A stretch of DNA of 7,437 nt from Cellvibrionales bacterium (GCA_024645065.1 JAHEGP010000161.1:1-7437); one strand, 5' to 3'; counted from the first letter of the stretch, positions 1 to 5,780 are shown. Notes: generated from the sequence alone by a model not told the origin. Numbers and translations: made by a program.

Positions 1-974
1 GCAAGATAGCATTGAAGGATGCCGGCTTGTCTGCCAGCGATATCAACGATGTGATCCTGGTGGGTGGGCAGACCCGGATGCCGATGGTGCAAAAGCGAGT
101 CGCCGAGTTTTTTGGTCGTGAGCCGCGAAAAGACGTCAACCCGGACGAAGCCGTGGCTATGGGTGCCGCTATCCAGGGCGCTGTATTGGCCGGCGATGTT
201 AAAGACGTGCTGCTGCTGGACGTCACGCCGCTGACCCTGGGCATTGAAACCATGGGTGGTGTGGCAACACCGTTGATCGAGAAAAACACCACGATCCCGG
301 CGAAGAAGTCGCAGACGTTTTCGACTGCTGATGACAACCAGACTGCTGTCACCATTCATGTGGTGCAGGGCGAGCGCAAGCAGGCGGCGCAGAACAAGTC
401 GCTGGGGCGCTTCGATCTGGCAGATATTCCGCCGGCGCCGCGCGGTATGCCGCAAATTGAGGTGACCTTCGATATCGACGCCAACGGCATACTCAATGTG
501 CATGCCAAGGACAAGGCCACAGGTAAGGAGCAGTCGATCGTAATCAAGGCCTCGGGTGGCTTGAACGACGAGGAGATAGAAAAAATGGTGGCTGACGCAG
601 AGGCAAACGCCGATGCTGACCGCAAGTTCGAGGAGTTGGTCACCGCTCGCAACACTGCGGATGGTCTCGCCCATGCGGCGGCCAAGACTCTCAAGGACGC
701 CGGTGACAAGGCGACTGCGGAAGAAAAAGAGCAGATCGAAGCGGCGATCAAGAGCGTCGAGGAAGCCGTCAAGGGTAACGATAAGGCGGCTATTGAAGCG
801 GCGACTGAAAAGCTGTCTGAGGCATCGTCTGCCCTGGCGCAGAAGATGTACGCCGAGCAGTCAGCGCAGCAGCAACAGGCACCCGGAAAAGAGGCTGGCG
901 ATGGCAAGGGCGGCGGCGATTCAGACGACAATGTGGTCGACGCCGAGTTCGAGGAAGTCAAGAACGACAAGTAA
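1..974 (+). CDS. dnaK: Molecular chaperone DnaK (Hsp70), C-terminal half, 5' end cut by window
   Basis: ATP-dependent Hsp70 chaperone that binds exposed hydrophobic segments of client proteins in the cytoplasm, working with DnaJ and GrpE. The frame is already open at the left edge (first whole codon at base 3), so the start lies outside. By alignment from memory, it begins near residue 321 of E. coli DnaK. The end of the ATPase domain is visible (ILVGGQTRMP, then DVNPDEAVAMGAA). The interdomain linker DVLLLD lies near 204-221. The beta substrate-binding domain follows (VTPLTLGIET, PRGMPQIEVTFDID), and the helical lid starts near 564. From about 864 the tail is Q- and G-rich and disordered, ending in the typical acidic DAEFEEVK motif. 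About 323 residues remain, close to the matching part of E. coli. The gene ends with tandem stops TAA TAG. No frameshift is seen. dnaJ follows after a terminator. Confidence 0.98.
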   Translation, partial: KIALKDAGLSASDINDVILVGGQTRMPMVQKRVAEFFGREPRKDVNPDEAVAMGAAIQGAVLAGDVKDVLLLDVTPLTLGIETMGGVATPLIEKNTTIPAKKSQTFSTADDNQTAVTIHVVQGERKQAAQNKSLGRFDLADIPPAPRGMPQIEVTFDIDANGILNVHAKDKATGKEQSIVIKASGGLNDEEIEKMVADAEANADADRKFEELVTARNTADGLAHAAAKTLKDAGDKATAEEKEQIEAAIKSVEEAVKGNDKAAIEAATEKLSEASSALAQKMYAEQSAQQQQAPGKEAGDGKGGGDSDDNVVDAEFEEVKNDK

Positions 975-992
975 TAGTTCAGGCGAACTGCT

Positions 993-1032
993 CGACGCCG
1001 GCCCGGAAACGGGTGCCGGCGTCGCTTTTTTT
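993..1032 (+). terminator. Intrinsic terminator between dnaK and dnaJ
   Basis: A perfect 10-bp GC-rich stem pairs 993-1002 (CGACGCCGGC) with 1015-1024 (GCCGGCGTCG). The 12-base loop can itself pair further (CCG with CGG). One C follows, and then seven T residues at 1026-1032. This is a textbook Rho-independent terminator. It sits 18 bases after the dnaK stop and 29 bases before the dnaJ ATG. Only that short gap is left for a separate dnaJ promoter, so dnaJ is probably expressed by partial read-through from dnaK, or from a promoter inside dnaK that I cannot identify. Confidence 0.88.
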
Positions 1033-1061
1033 AACCAACGGCAAAAATCGAAGTAGAGCGC

Positions 1062-2174
1062 ATGTCCAAACGCGATTATTACGAAGTCCTCGGGGTCGGC
1101 AGAAATGCATCCGAGCAGGAAATCAAAAAGGCGTATCGACGCATAGCCATGAAGTATCACCCGGACCGCAATTCGGAGGATGTCCAGGCAACGGAGAAAT
1201 TCAAGGAAGCTGCTGAGGCATATGAGGTGCTCTCGGATGGCGAGAAAAAATCTGCCTACGACCGTTTTGGTCATGCCGGCGTAGACCCGCAAATGGGCGG
1301 CGGTGGCGGCGGGTTCTCCGATATTTTCGGCGATGTGTTCGGCGATATTTTTGGCGGGGGAGGGCGCAGCCGCGGGCCCCAGCGTGGCTCCGATTTACGC
1401 TACAACCTGAGCGTCAATCTCGAAGATGCGGTGCGCGGAACAACCGTCAGTATCCAGATTCCAACCCTGGTGGGCTGCGACGATTGCGACGGCAGTGGTG
1501 CGAGGAAGGGTTCGGCGCCATCAAATTGCGGTACCTGTGGCGGCAGCGGCCAGGTTCGTATGCAGCAGGGTTTCTTTGCGGTGCAGCAGACCTGCCCGCA
1601 ATGCCGGGGTAGAGGCAAGGTGATTGCGGATCCCTGCCAGAAGTGCCGGGGTCAGGGTCGGGTAGAGAAGCAGAAAACCTTGTCGGTTAAAGTTCCTCCG
1701 GGGGTCGACAACGGAGATCGAATTCGCCTGTCCGGAGAAGGGGAGGCGAGCCCCGATGGTGGAATGCCCGGCGACCTTTACGTGCAGATTGCTGTAAAAG
1801 AGCACCCGATTTTTGAGCGCGATGGCCGCCATTTGTATTGCGAAGTGCCGATTTCCATCGTCGATGCAGCGCTCGGCGGTGAGCTGGAAGTGCCTACCCT
1901 CGACGGCAGGGTGAAATTGAAAGTTCCTGCGGAAACCCAGACCGGTAAGCTTTTCAGGCTGCGGGGCAAGGGTGTCAAGCCGGTGCGCGGGGGGCCGCTG
2001 GGTGATTTGCTGTGCCGGGTGGTGGTGGAAACGCCGGTGAAGCTCAACCGTCGCCAGAAGGAGCTGCTGGAGGAATTTCAGGAGTCCCTTCATGAGGAGG
2101 GTAACAAGCACTCGCCGCGAAAGTCTTCCTGGTTCGACGGCGTGAAGCGCTTTTTTGATGATATGAAGTTGTAG
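1062..2174 (+). CDS. dnaJ: Chaperone protein DnaJ (Hsp40, type I)
   Basis: Co-chaperone that delivers unfolded clients to DnaK and stimulates its ATPase. All four parts of a type I DnaJ are present in 370 residues (E. coli has about 376). The J domain is at residues 1-70, with the essential HPD at 33-35. The Gly/Phe region at about 75-108 contains a repeated GD(V/I)FG pattern. The zinc domain has four CxxCxGxG motifs, with cysteines at 139/142, 156/159, 178/181 and 192/195. Residues from about 205 to 370 form the C-terminal substrate-binding and dimerisation region. The ATG at 1062 gives the canonical start MSKRDYYEVLGV. Its Shine-Dalgarno is weak (AAGTAGAG at 1051-1058). The gene lies downstream of the dnaK terminator, and dapB begins 11 bases after its stop. 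Confidence 0.98.
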   Translation: MSKRDYYEVLGVGRNASEQEIKKAYRRIAMKYHPDRNSEDVQATEKFKEAAEAYEVLSDGEKKSAYDRFGHAGVDPQMGGGGGGFSDIFGDVFGDIFGGGGRSRGPQRGSDLRYNLSVNLEDAVRGTTVSIQIPTLVGCDDCDGSGARKGSAPSNCGTCGGSGQVRMQQGFFAVQQTCPQCRGRGKVIADPCQKCRGQGRVEKQKTLSVKVPPGVDNGDRIRLSGEGEASPDGGMPGDLYVQIAVKEHPIFERDGRHLYCEVPISIVDAALGGELEVPTLDGRVKLKVPAETQTGKLFRLRGKGVKPVRGGPLGDLLCRVVVETPVKLNRRQKELLEEFQESLHEEGNKHSPRKSSWFDGVKRFFDDMKL

Positions 2175-2185
2175 GGCAGTACATC

Positions 2186-2992
2186 ATGACGACACGAATC
2201 GCGGTTACCGGCGCCGCCGGCCGTATGGGTAAAACCCTGATCGAGGCGATTGCGGCGACTGATGGGGCACAGCTGACGGCGGCCATCGAGCGGCCGCAGA
2301 GTTCTTTGCTAGGGGCCGATGCCGGTGAACTGGGTGGGGTCGGAAGGAATGGTGTGGTGCTGGTGTCTGAGCTGGCGGCGGTAGTGGATGATTTTGACGT
2401 CCTGATCGACTTTACGTCGCCGGATGCCACCCTGGCAAATGTTGCGCTGTGTCGTCGTGCGAGCAAGCGAATGGTTATCGGCACGACGGGATGCAGCGAG
2501 CAACACCTTGCTGGAATTCGGGCCGCAGCAGATGATATCGCGCTGTGTATGGCGGCTAACTTCAGCGTTGGCGTGAATCTGTGTTTCAAGCTCAGTGATA
2601 TTGCTGCACGGGTGCTGGGCGATGAAGTCGATATCGAAATATATGAGGCGCATCACCGCCATAAAGTGGATGCACCCTCCGGTACCGCCCTGCGTCTTGG
2701 CCAGGTGGTGGCCGCGGCGCTGAACCGTGACCTCGATGCGGTTGCAGTGTACGGTCGCGAGGGCCAGACCGGAGCGCGCCAACGAGAGACTATCGGTTTT
2801 GCCACGGTTCGCGGCGGTGATATCGTCGGCGATCATACGGCGTTGTTTGCCGCCGATGGCGAGCGGGTCGAGATCACCCACAAAGCCAGCTCGCGAATGG
2901 CATTCGCCCGGGGGGCGGTGCGTGCGGCTAACTGGTTGCTCTCAAGGCAGCAGGGCTTGTTTGATATGCAGGACGTACTGGACTTACGCTAG
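2186..2992 (+). CDS. dapB: 4-hydroxy-tetrahydrodipicolinate reductase DapB
   Basis: Cytoplasmic enzyme that uses NAD(P)H to reduce 4-hydroxy-tetrahydrodipicolinate to tetrahydrodipicolinate, in the pathway to diaminopimelate (cell wall) and lysine. The 268-residue length fits the family (E. coli 273). The N-terminal Rossmann loop GAAGRMG is at residues 9-15. Cofactor-site segments follow: FTSP at 76-79, GTTG at 99-102 and AANFSVGVN at 123-131. The catalytic and substrate-binding signature EAHHRHKVDAPSGTA starts near 154, with the expected catalytic His156 and Lys160. RGGDIVGDHTA lies near 209-219. The start at 2186 is 11 bases after the dnaJ stop and has only a weak ribosome site (AGGGCAG overlapping the dnaJ stop), so cotranscription and some translational coupling with dnaJ are likely. 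The stop codon overlaps that of the convergent HD-GYP gene. Confidence 0.98.
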   Translation: MTTRIAVTGAAGRMGKTLIEAIAATDGAQLTAAIERPQSSLLGADAGELGGVGRNGVVLVSELAAVVDDFDVLIDFTSPDATLANVALCRRASKRMVIGTTGCSEQHLAGIRAAADDIALCMAANFSVGVNLCFKLSDIAARVLGDEVDIEIYEAHHRHKVDAPSGTALRLGQVVAAALNRDLDAVAVYGREGQTGARQRETIGFATVRGGDIVGDHTALFAADGERVEITHKASSRMAFARGAVRAANWLLSRQQGLFDMQDVLDLR

Positions 2993-4236
2993 ACCGGGGC
3001 CATCGTGCTGGTGGCGGTGAACTGTTCCAGGCTTACACCATAACTGCCGTCTGGAATGACCTGCTTGATATGATAGGCCTTGCGCTGTCGCTCATCGAGA
3101 TCTTTAAGGTCGACAACTGTCTTGCGAATCGGGCGCTTCGCCGCATCCAGGACCAATGCTACCCTGGGATGTAGCCGATTCTCGGCATCCGAGGCGACGA
3201 CCACGCCGACCTCGCCGCTGCTCAGTTCCACGATACAGCCAGCGGGGTAAAGACCCACGCACTCGATAAATTTAACCACCAGCTCCTGATCGAATTGCTT
3301 GCCACGTTGCTCGTAGAGAATCTTCAGCGCGGCCGTACTCGACTTCTCCTTGCTGTAAACCCGGTTGCTGGTCATTGCGTCATAGGCGTCGACAATGCTG
3401 GTAATGCGGGTATAAAAGCTGAGGTTTGAAGCATCCGCCCCGGTGGGGTATCCCATGCCGTCGATGCGCTCATGGTGAGAGTAAGTGGCCTCGATAACTT
3501 CCGGCGGCATCAAGGGATCGTGTTGCAGCAGGTCGCGCCCGTACACGGGGTGCAGTTGCATGTGCTCAAACTCATCCGGAGAGAGTTTGCCCGGTTTTAA
3601 CAGCACGTTGAGGTTGACCCGGGTCTTGCCGACATCGTGCAGCATGCCGCAAAGGCCAAGTGTTTCGAGGTAGCGTCGCGGCAGGCCCAACTGCCGGCCC
3701 AGGGCAATAGCAAGAATGCCCACATGGAGACAATGCTCGGCAGTATAGTTATCCACGTGCTTGATGTGGGACAACCAGATCAGTGCATTGGGATTGCGAA
3801 TGACGCTGTCGACGCAGGCCTTGACGTGCTGCTTGGCTATTTTGGCGTTGATCGTCTCGCCGCGAGCAGCCTGCTTTAAAATGGTTTCTACCGATACCAG
3901 CGCTTCGTCATATTCGATTTTTGCGCGTTCGATTTCATTTTCTACCGGATGTTCCTTGATGTACGTGGTCTTCTCACGCTTGAGGATGTCGTCGAGGGAT
4001 TCCTCCTGCATCGCGGGGCGTTTGAGGGATTTGGATTTGACTGTGTCGACATAGACGTGGGAGCAGAGGGAGCGGAGGGTGTCAAGATCTTCCTTGCGTT
4101 CCAGCGGAAAGCCCTGGAACAGGAACGGGCTATCGAGCCAGGGTCGATCCAGCTTGGCGATGTACATGCCCATTTGCAGCTTGTCGGTAGTCACCTCGAC
4201 AAGCTTTCTGGCGGTGATTTTTTCTTCTGAATTCAC
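2989..4236 (-). CDS. HD-GYP domain cyclic di-GMP phosphodiesterase with N-terminal DUF3391-like domain
   Basis: Predicted cytoplasmic phosphodiesterase that hydrolyses cyclic di-GMP, a second messenger controlling motility and biofilm formation. The 415 residues contain no signal peptide or membrane segment. Residues about 10-64 resemble DUF3391 (LQMGMYIAKLDRPWLDSPF, ending in VYVD). A charged helical linker spans about 78-160. The HD-GYP domain spans about 160-330: E167, H171, H200-D201 with K204, H229, H254-H255-E256, then DGMGYP at 259-264, and D283 in VDAYDAMT. This set matches, by recalled spacing, the metal ligands of the trinuclear-iron HD-GYP enzyme PmGH, so it should be active. A beta-rich tail (331-415) closes the protein. 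The start is GTG at 4236. An in-frame TAG lies 9 bases upstream, so no longer form exists. The ribosome site is weak (GGGTAG). The gene stands alone between dapB and carA, on the opposite strand. Confidence 0.93.
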   Translation of the reverse strand: MNSEEKITARKLVEVTTDKLQMGMYIAKLDRPWLDSPFLFQGFPLERKEDLDTLRSLCSHVYVDTVKSKSLKRPAMQEESLDDILKREKTTYIKEHPVENEIERAKIEYDEALVSVETILKQAARGETINAKIAKQHVKACVDSVIRNPNALIWLSHIKHVDNYTAEHCLHVGILAIALGRQLGLPRRYLETLGLCGMLHDVGKTRVNLNVLLKPGKLSPDEFEHMQLHPVYGRDLLQHDPLMPPEVIEATYSHHERIDGMGYPTGADASNLSFYTRITSIVDAYDAMTSNRVYSKEKSSTAALKILYEQRGKQFDQELVVKFIECVGLYPAGCIVELSSGEVGVVVASDAENRLHPRVALVLDAAKRPIRKTVVDLKDLDERQRKAYHIKQVIPDGSYGVSLEQFTATSTMAPV

Positions 4237-4249
4237 TGCGCGCTACCCG

Positions 4250-4346
4250 GCAAGACTAGCTGATTTTGAGTAAAACCCCTTTAGTTTCAAACATCCCATG
4301 CAACTACTTTTCAGGCTAGCAGCAGACCATTGGGCCAGCAAGACTA
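4250..4346. repeat. Direct 9-base repeat flanking the HD-GYP promoter region
   Basis: GCAAGACTA occurs at 4250-4258 and again at 4338-4346, in the same orientation and 88 bases apart. The first copy lies just upstream of the HD-GYP start codon. The second lies just upstream of the carA -35 element. It could be a regulator half-site or chance; nothing else supports it. Confidence 0.25.
4263..4290 (-). promoter_or_regulatory. Candidate sigma70 promoter for the HD-GYP gene
   Basis: On the minus strand, TTGAAA (4290-4285, 5 of 6 matches to the -35 consensus) is followed after 16 bases by CAAAAT (4268-4263, 4 of 6 matches to the -10 consensus). Transcription would start near 4256, about 20 bases before the GTG. 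It is the best match I found in this stretch, but it is only moderate and other elements are possible. Confidence 0.35.
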
Positions 4347-4359
4347 ATCGGGGTATTCG

Positions 4360-4388
4360 TGGACAATTACCATCGATTTGCGTACAAT
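4360..4388 (+). promoter_or_regulatory. Sigma70 promoter of carAB
   Basis: The -35 element TGGACA (4360-4365) and the -10 element TACAAT (4383-4388) each match the consensus at 5 of 6 positions and are separated by the optimal 17 bases. Transcription would start near 4394-4397, giving a 5' leader of about 185 bases before the carA start. The position directly upstream of the leader ORF and terminator supports its role as the carAB promoter. Confidence 0.75.
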
Positions 4389-4446
4389 TTCAGCCCAATT
4401 GCGGAGGCGCTGGGATCGTGCTGTTGTGCGTGGCATCAAGGTAGCG

Positions 4447-4482
4447 ATGCCGGTGCAGTCTGCAAAAAAACAGAATGGGTGA
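4447..4482 (+). CDS. Candidate carA leader peptide (11 codons)
   Basis: The ATG at 4447 is preceded by AAGG (4438-4441) at 5-base spacing and encodes MPVQSAKKQNG, ending with TGA at 4480-4482. A GTG at 4426 in the same frame would lengthen it to 18 residues (VRGIKVA added). The stop codon shares its last base with the first base of the terminator stem. A ribosome reaching it would therefore cover the left arm of the hairpin and favour read-through into carA. The peptide has at most one arginine codon, in the longer form, so classic arginine-starvation attenuation looks unlikely. Coupling of translation to polymerase speed, as in E. coli pyrBI, fits better. This is inference. From memory, a short leader ORF has been reported for pseudomonad carA; I could not check that. 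Confidence 0.5.
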   Translation: MPVQSAKKQNG

Positions 4483-4521
4483 AAAGCGGGATGCGAGCGA
4501 CAGCTTCATTCCGCTTTTTTT
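4482..4521 (+). terminator. Intrinsic terminator (attenuator) in the carA leader
   Basis: A 12-bp stem pairs 4482-4493 (AAAAGCGGGATG) with 4507-4518 (CATTCCGCTTTT), with a single G-U pair. The loop can extend the hairpin by AGC/GCT (4496-4498 with 4503-4505) around a GACA tetraloop. Seven T residues lie at 4515-4521, so the U-tract partly overlaps the right arm. The element lies about 90 bases after the predicted transcription start and 58 bases before the carA start, inside the leader and not at the end of any gene. That makes it an attenuator candidate and not an ordinary end-of-operon terminator. Confidence 0.85.
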
Positions 4522-4568
4522 AGGCGCCAAAACGCTGGCTGCAAGTGGTCGGGGTTTGGGGGGTTGAG

Positions 4569-4574
4569 AGGAGG
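4569..4574 (+). promoter_or_regulatory. Strong ribosome binding site deciding the TTG start of carA
   Basis: AGGAGG lies 5 bases before TTG at 4580. The nearly full Shine-Dalgarno match and its spacing select the TTG start over any internal candidate. The protein that results begins exactly where CarA proteins normally begin. Confidence 0.88.
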
Positions 4575-4579
4575 TTTCC

Positions 4580-5719
4580 TTGTCCAGACAAGCCATTCTT
4601 GCGCTTGCAGATGGTAGCGTGTTTCGCGGGCTTGCCATTGGTGCAGATGGTACTGCCAGTGGTGAGGTGGTATTCAATACCGCCATGACCGGATATCAGG
4701 AAATACTGACGGACCCTTCCTATGCGCGTCAAATCGTCACCCTGACCTACCCCCATATTGGCAATACCGGGACTACCCCCGAAGATGAGGAGTCCGGCCA
4801 GGTTTGGGCGGCAGGTCTGGTCATCCGCAATTTCCCCCTGCTGGCGAGCAACTTTCGCAATCAGCAAACCCTCGACCAATACCTCAGGCAGCGCAACATC
4901 GTCGCGATCAGCGAGATCGATACCCGTCGCCTGACCCGAATCCTGCGTGAGCAAGGTGCCCAGGGCGGGTGCATCATAGCGGGCGACGGCGCCACGGTGG
5001 AAGCGGCACTGGAGCAGGCGAGGGCATTTCCCGGTTTGCAGGGTATGGATCTGGCTGAGACTGTTACGGGTGCTGACGTCTACGCCTGGCAGGAGGGTGG
5101 CTGGCGTTTGGGAAGTGGCCACAGAATTCCAGCAGCAAGCAGTGCCTGTTTTCACGTGGTCGCCTACGACTACGGTGTCAAGCGCAACATTCTGCGGATG
5201 TTGGTTGATCGTGATTGCAGGGTCACGGTGGTGCCGGCACGTACCCGGGCAGAAGACGTGATGGCGCTGCAGCCCGATGGGGTGTTCCTCTCCAACGGCC
5301 CGGGCGATCCCGAGCCCTGTGACTATGCGATCGAGGCGATCAAGGCGCTCCTGGAAAGAGACATCCCCCTGTTTGGCATCTGCCTCGGGCACCAATTGCT
5401 GGCTCTGGCCAGCGGTGCCACAACCAAGAAAATGAAATTCGGCCACCACGGCGCCAACCACCCGGTGCAGGATTTGGACACCGGAGTCGTGTTGATCACC
5501 AGCCAAAATCATGGTTTCGCGGTCGATGAAACCAGTTTGCCTGGCTGCCTCAAGGCGACACACCGCTCGCTGTTTGATGGCTCCCTGCAGGGAATTCATC
5601 ACCGGGACCGACCGGCTTTCGGATTTCAGGGGCATCCTGAGGCTAGCCCCGGGCCGCATGACGCGGCGCCTTTGTTCGATCACTTTATCGAGCTGATGCA
5701 GGCTCGCCGCGCCGGTTAA
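4580..5719 (+). CDS. carA: Carbamoyl-phosphate synthase small subunit (glutaminase) CarA
   Basis: Glutamine amidotransferase subunit of carbamoyl-phosphate synthetase. It hydrolyses glutamine and passes ammonia through a tunnel to CarB, for carbamoyl phosphate used in pyrimidine and arginine synthesis. The 379 residues are family length. The N-terminal CarA domain (about 1-150) contains GEVVFNTAMTGYQEILTDPS and TLTYPHIGNTG. The class I glutaminase domain (about 190-375) has SNGPGDP at 238-244, nucleophile Cys268 in GICLGHQ, QNHGFAV near 309, and the catalytic pair His352 and Glu354 in GHPEASPGPHDA. The start codon is TTG; as I recall, E. coli carA also uses UUG. The strong AGGAGG in front supports this start. 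Expression is probably controlled by the upstream leader attenuator. carB begins 61 bases downstream, with no gene or terminator between, so the two form an operon. Confidence 0.98.
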   Translation: MSRQAILALADGSVFRGLAIGADGTASGEVVFNTAMTGYQEILTDPSYARQIVTLTYPHIGNTGTTPEDEESGQVWAAGLVIRNFPLLASNFRNQQTLDQYLRQRNIVAISEIDTRRLTRILREQGAQGGCIIAGDGATVEAALEQARAFPGLQGMDLAETVTGADVYAWQEGGWRLGSGHRIPAASSACFHVVAYDYGVKRNILRMLVDRDCRVTVVPARTRAEDVMALQPDGVFLSNGPGDPEPCDYAIEAIKALLERDIPLFGICLGHQLLALASGATTKKMKFGHHGANHPVQDLDTGVVLITSQNHGFAVDETSLPGCLKATHRSLFDGSLQGIHHRDRPAFGFQGHPEASPGPHDAAPLFDHFIELMQARRAG

Positions 5720-5725
5720 TCCATT

Positions 5726-5751
5726 CGGGCAGGCGGGCACTGTGCCGCCCG
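5726..5751 (+). other. Hairpin in the carA-carB spacer
   Basis: CGGGC (5726-5730) pairs with GCCCG (5747-5751). Inside it, either GGC/GCC or GGCA/TGCC can pair. No T-run follows, so it is not an intrinsic terminator. It may affect mRNA stability or ribosome spacing between the two subunits, or be chance pairing in GC-rich DNA. Confidence 0.4.
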
Positions 5752-5780
5752 GAGCAACAACAACCTGGTAGAAGCACGCA

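Larger units (their letters stand above)
4237..4579. other. Divergent intergenic region between the HD-GYP gene and carA
   Basis: A 343-base stretch with no long gene. The left part (4237-4350) should hold the HD-GYP promoter region and has no strong signal apart from a weak minus-strand promoter candidate and a 9-base repeat. The right part holds the carA promoter (4360-4388) and a leader RNA of roughly 185 bases. That leader contains a short ORF, a terminator hairpin, a G-rich tract and the carA ribosome site. I looked for an E. coli-type ARG box upstream of carA and saw no convincing one. Confidence 0.85.

Noticed and set aside
356..970. 204-codon open frame on the minus strand opposite dnaK
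   Set aside because: It is serine- and alanine-rich and mirrors the dnaK lid and tail codons. It has no motif or ribosome site that I trust.
1300..1400. Repeated glycine-rich DNA that might look like a tandem repeat
   Set aside because: It is the normal Gly/Phe region of DnaJ, whose repeated GD(V/I)FG codons explain the DNA repetition.
2044..2589. 181-codon open frame on the minus strand across dnaJ and dapB
   Set aside because: It is antisense to two well-supported genes, with a serine-, alanine- and proline-rich composition and no family resemblance.
4280..4310. Possible sigma28 (flagellar) promoter for the HD-GYP gene, based on CTAAAG on the minus strand
   Set aside because: The -35-like CTAAAG has no GCCGATAA-like -10 at the right distance, so a link to motility regulation is not supported.
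4340..4375. Possible ARG box upstream of carA
   Set aside because: Only a GTATTC half resembles the E. coli ArgR site and no second half is properly spaced.
5726..5751. Terminator between carA and carB
   Set aside because: The hairpin is followed by GAGCAACAAC with no T-run, so intrinsic termination is not expected.
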